Assembly (NCBI RefSeq): GCF_030247195.1
Contig: NC_080671.1
Span: 431,520,539 to 431,584,538 of the forward strand
DNA length: 64,000 nucleotides
Direction: 5' to 3'
Source of the DNA: Topomyia yanbarensis
Taxonomy: Eukaryota > Arthropoda > Insecta > Diptera > Culicidae
This document shows positions 33,986-48,359 of this stretch, in pieces. The translations under genes were made by a program, and so were the position numbers. Numbering within the stretch: position 1 is the stretch's first letter; each line of letters starts with the position of its first letter. Below the pieces are notes generated by a model, which was not told the origin of the DNA, searched no databases, and saw only the letters and a list, made by a program, of their open reading frames with translations.

Positions 33986-34622
33986 AAAGGAAATGTGACT
34001 ACATGACTGCATGAAATAAAAAAGGAAAAAAGAATGTTTTCTTTACTATTGCGCTCGTACGTTTGTTGGTCGGTTTCTCTCGTTCCGAAATGGTGCACCT
34101 GTTGCTTTCTCGAAATGCGTTTTCTCCCGATTCACTAACGGCGTGCCTGCTGAAGGCTGCTGTCCTTGTTTGTGGAAGACCTGTCCCGCCTCTCACGGCT
34201 CGACAGCTCCTTGCTGTGACTGCGAGTTGTCATGGGCCTTCCTAGACCGATCCTCGAATCCAATTGACTCTGGTTGGTGTGCCATGGTGGGGAGGTAGTT
34301 TGAAAAGTTATTGCTCGCCACGCCATAATTTGACCCTATCGCCCAACGGTATTTTTAGAGCATAATGCACGTGGTTAGCAGGCTAGAACCTGCCGACATG
34401 GCTGAGATAAACAGATATTGTCTGCAGCTTTCAAGCAAAATACATAAGGGACTAGTATGTGGGTAATTTCCATATTGGATTGCCATTAGTTGGTGTTTTT
34501 TGTACATTTTTTGAATAAAATTTAATCAATAATTTCTACGAGACCGAATACCACGGTTCAGTCAAAACTTATGAAAATGCATACTACAATCTCGTGTGAC
34601 CCGGTGCTCGCTCCGTGTGTGA

Positions 34623-34865
34623 CTAGGTCTTTATCAATGTATTTAATCGAATGCCCAGTTTAACGTGAGCATGAAGTTCGACGTATTTTACCCTCCCGGC
34701 TATTCTTTCCTCAACACGTTGGGGTGAGACAGAAAATTTAGGGTATTCCCGTATCCATTCGTACCTTTTCGTGTCATCAAAACTCACGGGAAGGTTTTTC
34801 ATGGGAATCTTCGACAATTTTTGTTCTTTAACTGTACCGCTAGAAGGCTCCATCCATCGGTTAAG
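34623..34865 (-). CDS. possible alternative last exon of the neighbouring zinc-finger gene
   Basis: The minus-strand frame reads LNRWMEPSSGTVKEQKLSKI and ends RLNTLIKT then a stop (81 codons before the stop). It is preceded by CATCACAAG, a usable acceptor, in phase 0. The donor at 35046 of the zinc-finger gene is also phase 0, so a 181-nt intron would fuse it to that protein. I do not recognise the sequence. It could instead be a separate fragment. Confidence 0.3.
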   Translation of the reverse strand, partial: LNRWMEPSSGTVKEQKLSKIPMKNLPVSFDDTKRYEWIREYPKFSVSPQRVEERIAGRVKYVELHAHVKLGIRLNTLIKT

Positions 34866-34981
34866 CTTGTGATGAAGTTATGCTTTGAAAATATAGAATC
34901 ACTTGAACCATATTTTTGCTTATTTGGGAATTAATTTTACTACTTCAACTCTCTTCGTATTTCGCCAAATTTTACATCGTC

Positions 34982-35994
34982 TCAGTCTTTCTAAAAATAA
35001 AAACAATGTCTCATTTCCATAACAAATATTTGAATAAATATATTACCTGTTCATTCGCCACTCGGTGCGACTGCATGTGATTATTCAGCGAGCCACTGAG
35101 TACAAATTTTTTGCCACAAATGTCGCATTCGTAGGGCCGCTCGTTCGCATGACGCATCATATGTACCGCCAGTGTGCGCTTGGAAATGAATGCTTTACGA
35201 CATACGCTGCAGCTGTGCGGTTTTTCACCCGTGTGCGTTCGAACGTGCTCGGTAAGATGGCTAGATCCATTAAATTCTTTGCCACATACGTCGCACTTGA
35301 ATGGTTTTTTCCCGGTGTGGCTGGACAGGTGCAATCCTAGTCGGGTCTTATCGATAAACATTTGGCCACATGTGCTACACGTATACGGACGTTCGTCGGT
35401 ATGAACTCGTCTGTGTATTGTTAAAGTACATTGCAAAGAAAATTCCCTCCCACAGATATCGCACTTGTAAGGCTTTTCTCCGGTATGAGTTCGACTGTGC
35501 AATTTCAAATTATACCTTCGGTTGAAACTTTTATCACAAATGTCACATTTGTATGGTTTTTCGCCGGTATGAGTGATAGTATGTAACGACAAATTACAGC
35601 TGTGGGTGAACTGCTTGCCACATACCTCGCACCGGTACGGCCGATTTCCCGTATGAACACGCATGTGAATAGTTTTGTGTGCGGACTCTTTGAAGTCTTT
35701 TCCACAGATGTCGCATTGATACGGGCGCCCACTAATGTGAAGTTTCCTGTGCTTCCATAGCAATGCATTCCGAGCGAATTCTTTGTCACAGATTTCACAT
35801 TTGTACTGTTTCAAACCGTCGGCCTTTGGAGGATTAGGCACCTCTTCTCTTTTACTGTGGATAATTTCAGCGTGGGCTTTAGATGTGAAGCTGTCTTCCA
35901 CAATATTACATTGAACTTGACTCTCCTCCAATTTGATATTTTCATTCTCAACGGCGTCCCCACTGTGGTAGTTGAAAGGATTATCTCCAAGCAT
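34982..35994 (-). CDS. C2H2 zinc-finger protein, 318 aa, 9 fingers
   Basis: Likely nuclear transcription factor with canonical TGEKPY linkers and nine C2H2 fingers in the C-terminal three quarters. The start chosen is MLGDNPFNYHSGD (35994) rather than the longer open frame to 36084, because a 53-nt intron (donor at 36088, TTTTACTAG acceptor at 36036) removes that extension. The leader is acidic with N-I-K-L-E-E. The second finger has odd spacing (DFKESAHKTIHMRVH). The coding exon is 35047-35994; GAACAG|GTAATA is a good donor and TTTTTATTTTTAG (34991) the nearest acceptor, adding only K-D before a stop at 34982. If unspliced the frame adds VIYLFKYLLWK. A more distant in-frame exon is possible (34623-34865). 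Confidence 0.88.
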
Positions 35995-36579
35995 TTTGAA
36001 AAGCCGACTGATTGCGATAGGATGTTTGAAAAGCTCTAGTAAAATAACACCTATAGTTTCACTTAACATAAAACATAATTTCACTTACACAAATTATTCT
36101 ATTTTGAAATGAGAGCCTATCTTCGTTTATATTTGTTTTCGATTATAACGGCGCCCTCATAAAACTTTTCAATCAAACAAATTACACTGTGTTACATAGC
36201 GGTACTTTTCGAACACCAACTCGACCGCAGTGACATTCGGTGTGCTTTTTTGTTTCTGATCAGCTGCTCTTTACAAAACCTGTGAACAGCTGATCAGCCA
36301 AGTAAACATCCCGGTCAAAAGAAATGCGGACGAACATGGTCAGGCGATTTAAACAGTTTGACGTTTAACTCAACCTGCCTGTGCTAATTGCCCCTAGTAA
36401 CAAATGCAATTTGCGAATGCGATTTAAAGGCAATTTCAACACTTAGACAAATTTTCTGGCAGCTGAAAAGGACTTGGTTGTTTTTTGCGTTTTTTAAACA
36501 TGGCGGTTCATGTTTGGCTTAAGCTTAAAATTGTTTTTTTTTAACAATTTGTTTTTTTTAATTTTTAACAACTCTGCGA

Positions 36580-36742
36580 TCATCAATTTCGCTTTGCTCA
36601 ACTTTTGCTAACTTTCTGCTTGCCACGCTGACCGGGAAGCATTTCTGCCCAGTGAGCAAATTTTCTGGCAGAGACCGCTCTGCTAGATTTCTGTAAATCT
36701 TGGTTTGGCAGCCCTGTCAGATTTCTGTGCGTATCCTGTACG
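36580..36742 (-). repeat. two family C terminal fragments facing each other
   Basis: A family C 5' end (36580-36636, ending GCTGACCGGG) and a family C 3' end (36648-36742, starting CCCAGTGAGC) are separated by only 11 bp. Confidence 0.7.
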
Positions 36743-38720
36743 AGGGTCTGCCCCAAAGGGAAGAAGAGCGTGTCCAGATAAGAATAAGAAGAGTGGAAGA
36801 TTTGACAAGCGCAAAACAGATTCAAGATAATCTCACTCAAAAAAATTATCACTTACCTATCATATGCAAAAACATATAAATATTTTCCATAACACTTTTC
36901 ACATAAATGTTATATGTTTCACACATAAAAGCTTATATTGTCAATCTAATTAAAATCACTGTCGACTGCATGTATATATTAAATGAAATTCAGATACTTT
37001 CCATCGGAATATCATATACGTTCTAGATGAAATCCGTTTCATTTTTATATGATTTTCGTGCGATTTTTAGCTGCATTTAAAATAGCATTCACATGTTTTT
37101 CTGATCAGTTTAAGAAGACTGGAAGATGTAAAATAAATATGCCGACATTGAATTGAATTGAAATTTATTATCTATTCACTTGAATAATTTATAATAACAT
37201 ACCTATTACCTATTATTATAGCCGCAGCATATTGTTTCCACATCTTTTCCAAATGCGTTGAAGAAACCAGTGAACTCTTTCGCAGTTTCCATTAATTCCA
37301 ATCATGCTTACAGTTCTTTTTCACTCCCAGATCCTGAAATGCGATTTCGTTTTAATGACATTATTATTAATGAATTCATATACATAGTTATAGCTTGAAT
37401 TACATTTAAATACCTTCAGTAATTCCAAAGCAATCCGAAAATCTCCGACCGTAATTCAAACTCCTCGTGCTAGTATATATTATAATGCGCCATATTAAAT
37501 CTGTTGCCGCGCAAATGAGTTAATTATACAATGTCAGCAGTGCATAAGAAATGCATCACTGCTACGCGTAGGGAAGGTTGATGTTGATCTTAAAAACCCG
37601 AAAATGAAATGAAAAGAACACAGAAAAAGGGATCACTGTCTATTTACCAACCTCCCGCGCCTAATATACATAAGCGTACCATACGCAGTCCGATTAGCTA
37701 GCTTTGGTTTTTCCTTCTCACTTACTCTGCGGTTATGATAGTAATAAAATCTTAGAAAGCGGTACAAATGTAACCGCATATTTTGTGAGCCCTTGCGGGA
37801 CTGGACTAGGATTGAATAGCAGGAATCCGTATTGTGGTTAAATACGTCAGTCTTGAAGAGGCAGGGCCAAATATATAAGTAAACAAATAGGAATTGCGCC
37901 CTTCTAAGGCCATAGGAAATCTACACCGTATCTCAGGAGAATAGGGAAAAACTTAAGGACTAAGGGACAAATTTTCCCGTAGCGATATATGAATCGCGCG
38001 GGCAACATGTAGCTTTAAGATAACTTTTGTAAATATTTTCTGAATAAATTAAGTTTCAAAGTTCTAAAACTCCAGACGTCCTTCTAAGAAAGAAAACCCA
38101 ACCACGGAAGCAGGACCACAGCCCAAGGAACATTAGGTGAGATATAAAGTCCACGGCCTCGCTGTGGTAAGCAAAGTGTTGGGAAAACATTCCCGTTGTT
38201 TCAAAATCTGTTTACTTTTTCACATCGTACATTCACGTAATAGTCACGTGCTTTATATATAACACTTGAAATATGTGACAATCACATAGAATGTATGTAT
38301 TGTATACTTGAAAGTCATGGATATCTTATTTGAAAGTCATCGTTGTAGATGTGAATGTTAATTGCTGCACATGAAACTAATATTATTAGTCGTTTTTAAT
38401 ATTTATGTGCTTTCTCACATGAAATGCAAGTGTTTTTTTGGCTCAGTGCTGCATAAGGTGCATGCATGTGTGTACAATAATATTATTGGTGGCAAACGCC
38501 TTGAGAACCTCAAAAAGGTTAAAAGCACTAGTTTCTATATTCAAAACATTGTTTTAATTAATTTCGATTTTAACAACTTCTTTTTTTCTGGAAGTAAAGC
38601 AGTATTTACGCAATATAGATGTTGTCAATTGTAAAACCAAAACTTTACGCTTTACGCATGCCTACACCTTATCTGGTATCATCTTGGGTTTTCACGTCAT
38701 TTGCAGTTTGACAAGACCAA
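36743..38720. other. no gene; repeat copy and possible solo LTR
   Basis: 37497-37775 is copy 2 of the dispersed repeat at 29090. From 37769 (TGTAACCGCATATTTTGTGA) to about 38200 the sequence has a CTGAATAAATT signal and could be a solo LTR, but no second copy is present here to prove its ends. A family C 3' end lies at 38725-38771. Confidence 0.35.
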
Positions 38721-39227
38721 AATTTGACAAGACCAGCAAAGCAGTCTCTGTCAGAAAATTTGCTCACTGGGGTCGTCCTTGACAGGGGTTGCACGTTCAT
38801 TCATAAAAAATCAAATTTGAGTGGCCAGCCACTCAATTTCATAAAAAGTGCACATCGCGCCCATTCCCCTAACTGAACAAAAGGTCAGGGAATTCCGGAT
38901 GATAAGGGCAACAGAGAACGGACGTCCATCTTCAACATTCAACTTGTGTAAAATCTCTAACGGTTTCGAAGGTAGTTGGGATATCCAAACCAGGTGTGCT
39001 ACTGTCGTCATGTTTTTTTGTGGCTGAGTTTGACAGAATTGATAGCGGTTATTCCTCTACCCAGTCAAAATAATCTGGAACCGATTCGAACTTCCAGTAT
39101 GAATTCCAGCTCAAATGCATGAACCGATAGAGTCGGAATCGGTTGTTTTCTTTGGGCAAGATTCCATACTGAATCTAGCCAGGATTTCGAACCGGTTCCG
39201 GAATGGATTTGACGGATTGTTGGGATA

Positions 39228-39370
39228 CACGCTCGTAAAAAGTTACTCAGATTCTGAGTACTTTTAACTCAGTTTTGAATGATGTTCGTAAACGTCAAAA
39301 ATTGAGTTGTCATGTATAATATCTCTGAGTAACTCTGACTCTATTTTTGGGTATTACACAAGAAACCGTT
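39228..39370. repeat. left terminal and subterminal repeats of the transposon
   Basis: After the terminal repeat come GTTACTCAGATTCTGAGTAC, TTTTAACTCAG, AATTGAGTTG and CTGAGTAACTCTGACTC, palindromic ACTCA/TGAGT units like those at the other end. Confidence 0.7.
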
Positions 39371-39580
39371 TTGGAGTTACCAAACGGAAAAGCCGTTTCT
39401 CGCCAAGTTAAAAATTCCAAGCGTCATCCGCCATTTTCCATTAGTAGGTACACGCTCGTTTAGTTATCGCTCATCACTTTTTCACAAATAAAAATTTGTT
39501 CAAATATTTATAATAGTTGAAGCTAGAGTTGTAGTGTGTAAAATACATTTTAATTGAAAGAGTGGATTTGAACAACCAGC

Positions 39581-42342
<2,762 letters not shown>

Positions 42343-42458
42343 TAGGGAAATAAACTTGGAAATAAATTTATAATAAAATAAACAACAATCAAGAAGGTAG
42401 TGCAAACAACTTGAGATGTCACTTTAAACCTTTATATATACTTATTCGCTCTTTTCAG

Positions 42459-45400
42459 CCCAAAAAATAAACGATCAGAACCTAGTTCTGCTCAACGATG
42501 CCGACCTAGTTGAAATGGGGATAATCGAAAAAGGATCCCGTCTAACAATTCTTAACATAATAAAAAACTATAGTTCTGAAGCTAATCCGACCAAAGATAA
42601 AATTGATGAGACTTCCACTAATGTTCAAAATTTGGTAAACTTTCTACTATAATTACTGTAAGCGCTTGTCGTACTATACATATTTAACGTTTTCAGATTA
42701 ACCGTTCGACATTCGAAGATGACGCAAAATTCCGAATGAAAATTTTGTATCCAATTTTGGATCAAGGGATCGTACCAGATAAGGACGGTTTAAATCATCT
42801 TACACGAGTCGCATGCAAGCAAATGGAGACTCAAATAATGGACGGTCAAAGGCAAGTAGAAAGTTTTATTTGTTACTCTACTAGTGCATCAAACTATGAA
42901 CACTCCTTAAAGTGTGATAGAATGAATTGTTTACATTGAACCGCACGAGTCTCTCCGCTAGAGCAACCTTGCGGCGAAATGCGCAATGCCTATACATATT
43001 TATAGGGCTTACGGCCAATTTCTTTATCCTCGCTTAAATTTTAAACCGGGTTCACCAGTACGTTTAAACCTGGTTAAGACGTTAGGCGAGAATGAAGAAA
43101 TCGGCCCTTAGTAGTCCTTCGAGCAAATATGCAGGTGATCTAACACTGTCTATGAGCAGAGAAAAGCAATGCCTTTCGTTGTGAAGCTTCTATTTCAAAA
43201 ACATCGTAGTCAATCAGTATCATGCATTATTACTTCATTGAGCCTATGAAACTATGAAGTATGCATAGTAATGAAGCACGGCCAAACAACTTCACTTCTG
43301 ATTATAAATATAAAGAAATGTATGAAACACAGTACAAACTGCTAGAGGAAACCACATAGTTATCAGTTCTTCGCATCCTGATTTCAATATTGACCATTCT
43401 TTACACATCTTCAATCTGGTTCGATTTATAAACTTCGGCATAAGAACGTACATGCGTCTTTGACGGTGGTACTTAGAAAGCGTAATTCGTCATGTTCCGG
43501 CACAAAATTATAAAGACGACCGACGACGACGAATTATAATAACTTAAACATTTAAACCAACAGAATTTAAAGGTATACAATTTCTGTTTATAGCGAGCGT
43601 GTTTATTTGTTTACATATACAGTTCAATCGTAAATCGACCAAAGGGTCTAACTAAGCCGCAATGTCGTTGAATCGAGCAACAGCGATGCCAGATTTACAG
43701 ACTGTGGACAGATTTGCTGCACTGAGAAACAAAAATATGCAGAATTAGCATACTTTCATTCCCGTCTCTTTTGCTGTAATTCTCGACGAACATATGATTA
43801 CGGCCTAAAAGCCAACCGTCAAAATCCACTTTGAATGGAAATTCCAGACAAACCGTTACTAGTCGAACACAGCTCACAACAGTTTATGAAAGAGAAAACT
43901 TTTCTCTTTCGTTTACTACCAACATCTGTGATTGGCGTGTAACGGTTTGTCCGGAATTTCCATTCAAAGTGGATTTTGACAGTTGGCTTTTAGGCCGTAA
44001 TCATATGTTTGTCGAGAATTTTCATGCATTTTCTAGCATATACTTCTAGTAAATATTCAATGAGTGGATAGACCGAATACGTCCAATGCACAAAATTTGC
44101 AGCAGAAGAAACGAGAGGCAGATCAAAAAGTATGATATCGGTGATTAAAAAAAAGTTCTGCGTATGCCTGGTCCAGACATTTACAGACTTTTAAAACAGT
44201 AATAAACTGACCGATTTTCTTCAGAAAATAATAGATGTGTCCCAGCATGCAAAGAATTACGAATCAAATACCGTTCATACTTTTACCATTTAGATTTTTT
44301 TTAAGAAATTTAGAACTTAATCTTTCACGGAATCTTTTTGGTCTTTTTCGGAGTAACGAACCAATGATCTCTAAATGCGCAGGTATCCTTCTGTTGATCA
44401 ACAGCATGCGGCAGCTGTTCAAATCGTAAAATTATTTCCACAACTTAGTAATACGCGAGTCACACCAACTGCTCCTGATGAGGTTTGTTATTCTATGCTT
44501 ATTTAATTTCTCTAATATAATTATAATTATTTTCATGCTAGTCATTTTTCTTTTGGCGCAACGGAGGCAAGGAAAAGGGTGCTCATACTGGCATGATATT
44601 TCATCGCATCCGGAATGTCATCAAACAGCTACCTGCAGGAAAACATAAATATAATCGAGGAACTATGCCTGTAGAAGAGTCCGTTTCAACTGAACTTGTA
44701 GAGCGGGCTCAATTGCTCCGAGTAATGCTTGCATCGGCATCAGTAGCAGAACATATTTGTGATGAAATGGACCGATGCTTTCCAGTCCTCAAACTGTTAT
44801 TAAAAGAAAAGAAACCCGTTAATGATATCTTGGATATGTTTCCACACCTGTGTTCATATGAAGGATTGGTGGTAACATGTTTATTTTTTATTATTTACTA
44901 TTTCACTTTATGGTATTCACGGAACATATGAATATTTATATCATATCACTTTTTCTAGATTCGTCAAATGTTTGAGAGATTGTATCCTAACAGAACAGAA
45001 GGTCTCAAAATCGAGGATGTCTTCTCTCAGTGTCTATCTTATTCACCGTCCAGATTCTCTAGAGTAGAAGATGGTGAGATATATTTTTTTTTAATTTAGC
45101 CCAAAGGTCTGTCATAAAATTTTAAATTTGTAAAACTATTCACAGATCACATTCGAGGATGCTTGAGAATAATTTCTCATATGCCAATTCGCGGACAAAA
45201 AAGAACGCTGGTAGGCTGTCCAACTGTAGGCGAAGAACATTCGGCTTCAATTTTAATTCGTTGGATTGGGGTAAATGCAATATAATATACATAAGGTTAG
45301 ATGTAATGATTTTATATCATCATTAGGAGTGCTTAGATACATACGTGGCATCCCCCGCAACTGATTCCAAACTACACATGGTGTGCGTAGCAAGCCCGAT

Positions 45401-45653
45401 GAAAAGAGGAAATTATGCCGTCATTTGTGAGAAAAAAGTTATATTCGAGACTAACAATTCTATTCATGCAGTGGAAATTTTATTCAAATGCTACGCAGTT
45501 CTCGGAGTGGAGGTGCCACCTAATTTTAGAATGTTTTGGGACTTTCTGGCATGTGCCATATATAATATAATTCCGCACAGTCAGAGGACAACTGTGAATA
45601 GACTCGTCCAAACTTTTATTGAAGTTTCCCGCGCACGTATTGACAACAAATAA
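42459..45653 (+). CDS. SAM-domain protein of the transposon, up to 459 aa, 7-8 exons
   Basis: Exons seen: 42459-42634, 42697-42851, 44383-44482, 44542-44871, 44959-45073, 45146-45270 and 45327-45653. All phases join; the second intron is GC-AG (CAAAG|GCAAGT). Adding leader exon 39581-39632 (phase 1) gives 1380 nt, exactly 459 codons plus stop. The first of these exons encodes the C-terminal half of a SAM domain (NDADLVEMGIIEKGSRLTIL); its N-terminal half was not found. Later blocks include RYPSVDQQHAAAVQIVKLFP, F-F-W-R-N-G-G-K and LVGCPTVGEEHSASILIRWI, resembling SAM-domain proteins that accompany this transposase type in other animals (from memory). The role is unknown; a terminus-binding or assembly accessory is one possibility. 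AATAAA lies at 45699. Confidence 0.75.
43005..43110. repeat. small hairpin in the GC-AG intron
   Basis: GGGCTTACGGCCAATTTCTT...TTAAACC is inverted in GGTTAAGACG...GAAGAAATCGGCCC. A related half lies at 45788-45835. Confidence 0.6.
43779..44019. mobile_element. foldback element, 81-bp arms, in the GC-AG intron
   Basis: Arms 43779-43859 and 43939-44019 are near-perfect inverses, beginning ATTCTCGACGAACATATGAT, with a 79-bp loop. Confidence 0.8.
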
Positions 45654-45698
45654 AAGGACAACTTTTTTATACAATACTTACTAAAAACCATAAAATTT

Positions 45699-45704
45699 AA
45701 TAAA
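45699..45704 (+). terminator. polyadenylation signal of the SAM-domain gene
   Basis: AATAAA, 46 nt after the stop codon. Confidence 0.6.
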
Positions 45705-45933
45705 CAGAAGTTTCTTTAATTATTATTGTAAAAATATTCCATAAGAAAAGAAAGACTGCATTGTGTTGTATCCAAAACAAAATTTTGACGGCCAATTTCT
45801 TCACTGGATGTAAACCGGTTTAGTTCCAGTTCAAATGCAACAATCGATCATGAACCAATTTAAATAGGAATCGGTTGTTGCATTTTTTCTTACAGAAACC
45901 ATTCAGAATTGCAAGTCATAATCCGGATGTTTC

Positions 45934-46100
45934 TCAGTAAAGTTCAGTCAGAAATGAGCCGGAATTCCGGCTGGCTCCAGTCAGTATTCCGGCTCCAGTG
46001 ACACAACCTATTCTAACTAGAATCGGTTGTGTCACTGGAGCCGGAATACTGACTGGAAACAGCTGGAATTCCGGCTCATTTCCGGCTGAACTTTACTGGG
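45934..46100. mobile_element. family D foldback MITE, 167 bp, TT target duplication
   Basis: From CTCAGTAAAGTTCAG to its inverse CTTTACTGGG, flanked by TT. It lies inside the transposon's 3' noncoding region, next to a decayed family E half (45835-45925). Confidence 0.8.
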
Positions 46101-46109
46101 TTTTAATGA

Positions 46110-46565
46110 AATATTACACTCATAAATTGGGTAATATTCTACCCAAAAACTGAGGAATTACAACTGGCTTTGTTGTCTACTCAAAAATTGGGTAAGCTTC
46201 TGCTCATAATATGAGTAAAAATCGATCAATTTTTGGTTTTGTTGAAGTTCTACTGAACCCAAAATTTGAGTAATGTTCAACTCAAAGTCTGCGTAATAAT
46301 TACTTAATTTTTGGTTTTGTTAAATTTGTACTGAACTCAAAATTTGAGCAATGTTGAACTCAAAATCTGAGTACTAGTGAAGCACTTTTGGGTTTAGTGT
46401 AGATAATATTGTACTCAAAAACCGAGTAATAATTACTCAGTTTTTGGTTCATGCTGGCTTACTCAAATTTGAGTAACTCCGGAATTACTCAATTTAAGGG
46501 TTGTTCCACTTTATCTGGAAATGGGTGGGATTAAACTCATTTTTGAGTAACTTTTTACGAGCGTG
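46110..46565. repeat. right subterminal repeats of the transposon
   Basis: At least ten ACTCAAAATTTGAGTAA-like palindromic units in about 450 bp, ending in the terminal repeat. Confidence 0.75.
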
Positions 46566-46659
46566 TAGGTTGGTGTAGCGGCGCCAGTGTTTATCGTATA
46601 TTAATTCTAATGTTTACACACGTTTTTTTAAATATTTTTGTTCGATCATGGATGTCTGT

Positions 46660-46903
46660 CACTTCCGGTGAAAATTTCAACGTGTCGACATGCTAGATAA
46701 TTCGCTTTTTTCACCTTGATTGGGCGAATTACTCGTGCTGTGGTGGACCAATTTTGTGGCGCTGCGAGTTTATCGTCGGTTAGTCACAAAAAGTAAAGTC
46801 CATTGGACTATAAACGAAAATTAACTGGCAATATAGCTTTATATGCTGTGCCATTTTGGGCTTTGTTTCAAAAACAAGCCAAACAGAAGCGGAGAAGAAG
46901 AAG
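46660..46903. mobile_element. 244-bp insertion with 12-bp target duplication
   Basis: ATGGATGTCTGT is repeated at 46648-46659 and 46904-46915 around a segment ending GGAGAAGAAGAAG. A long duplication and a short-repeat tail suggest a retroposed SINE-like piece. Confidence 0.5.
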
Positions 46904-46923
46904 ATGGATGTCTGTTCTCTGTG

Positions 46924-47269
46924 TTAGACCGTAATGGGCCACAAACGCAGCATTCAACACCACAAAATCAACTACTAATACAATCGGTGGCGGGTTTATA
47001 CTGGTGACGCGCAAGTGAACACCAAGACACCATTAACGATGTTGACATTGTTATGAACAACAGAAAATAAATAACCCCCAAGATACAGAGGGCGAGCAGA
47101 CAAATGCTCTTCCGCCGCGAAAGAAGATCTCCACGCGTAATAGAAAGTTGCATGCACGAGGTTCGAAGAACACTCAATAATCATTATTTATTCCTATTTT
47201 TCATATTGTAGATGTATAAGACCCTCGGTTCCGTTGAACCGTGTTAAATAAACGAAATATAAAAAATAC
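46924..47269. other. 3' flank of the zinc-finger gene, minus strand
   Basis: Contains a minus-strand AATAAA near 47186. No other feature was recognised. Confidence 0.4.
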
Positions 47270-48220
47270 TCAACTGGGTGAGTGCCTATCTATATGGATG
47301 CTAGCATGACGCTGTAACCGATGCCTATGGAGGAACTCTTTGTCACATATTTCGCACTTATACGGTCGTCTGTCTAAGTGAATGATAACGTGTCGCTGCA
47401 GTCGCTGCTTCAGTGAGAAATCTTTGCCACATACATCGCATTTGTGAGGCCGCTCGCCTGTGTGAATGGTAACGTGTCGCTGCAGACTCTGTTTCAGCAA
47501 GAACTCTTTGCCACATATATCACATTTGTGCGGGCGCTCGCCTGTGTGGTTGGTAACGTGTTGCAGTAAATTATTTTTCTGAAGGAACAGCTTGCCACAT
47601 ACCTCGCACTTATACGGGCGTTCATTGCTGTGAATCAGTTTGTGCGAAGTCATGTTGCTCTGGATAGTAAATGCTTTCCCACATATACCGCATTTGTATG
47701 CGCGCTCACCAGTGTGAATGGTAACGTGTCGCTGCAATTGGTGCTTCTGAAGGAAATCTTTGTCACATATTTCACATTTATACGGTCGATCGCCTAAGTG
47801 AATGGCAACGTGTCGCTGCAGGCGCTGCTTTAGTGGAAATTCTTTGCCACATATATCACATTTGTGAAGTCGCTCGCCTGAATGGGTTGCATAGTGTCGT
47901 TGCAGGCTCTGTTTAAGTGTGAATTCTTTACTACATATATCACATTTGTATGGATCTTTGCCAGAGTGTGTGAAAGTGTGTTGCTGTAAGTTTTGCTTTT
48001 TAAAGAATTCTTTGCCGCATATCTCGCACTTATATGGCCGCTCACCACTGTGTATCAGTTTGTGCGATGACAAGCTACCCTGTCGGGTGAATACTTTGCC
48101 ACATATATCACATTTGTGTGGGTGCTCGCCAGTGTGAATGATAAGGTGTTGCTTCAGATTCTGCATTGTAAGAAATTGTTTACCGCATACCTCACAGGCG
48201 AATAACCGAATTGAAGACAT
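47270..48220 (-). CDS. C2H2 zinc-finger protein, 316 aa, 11 regular fingers
   Basis: Probable nuclear DNA-binding protein, almost entirely fingers: MSSIRLFACEVCGKQF opens directly into finger 1. All eleven fingers keep both Cys and both His, with mostly TGERP/HKC linkers. Fingers 1-9 and the last two align with fingers 1-9 and 12-13 of the protein at 23269-24354. The upstream acceptor (TTTCAATATAG, about 62 nt before the ATG) is also shared, so both genes descend from one copy that included its 5' intron. The two are inverted relative to each other and 23 kb apart. A minus-strand AATAAA near 47186 may end the transcript. Confidence 0.93.
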   Translation of the reverse strand: MSSIRLFACEVCGKQFLTMQNLKQHLIIHTGEHPHKCDICGKVFTRQGSLSSHKLIHSGERPYKCEICGKEFFKKQNLQQHTFTHSGKDPYKCDICSKEFTLKQSLQRHYATHSGERLHKCDICGKEFPLKQRLQRHVAIHLGDRPYKCEICDKDFLQKHQLQRHVTIHTGERAYKCGICGKAFTIQSNMTSHKLIHSNERPYKCEVCGKLFLQKNNLLQHVTNHTGERPHKCDICGKEFLLKQSLQRHVTIHTGERPHKCDVCGKDFSLKQRLQRHVIIHLDRRPYKCEICDKEFLHRHRLQRHASIHIDRHSPS

Positions 48221-48359
48221 ATCTGGCCGATCTCTTAATTTTGGTTCTGTATGATAATTTTGATAGATGGTTGACAGTAGTTGCTATATTGAAAGAAAAA
48301 AGAAAGGAAGCATTAATTGCCATTTTATCTCGTATTGTAGATTAAATCTTTTATCTATT

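Noticed and set aside
44593..44931. 112-codon single-exon gene
   Set aside because: It is an internal exon (44542-44871) of the transposon's SAM-domain gene read on into its intron.
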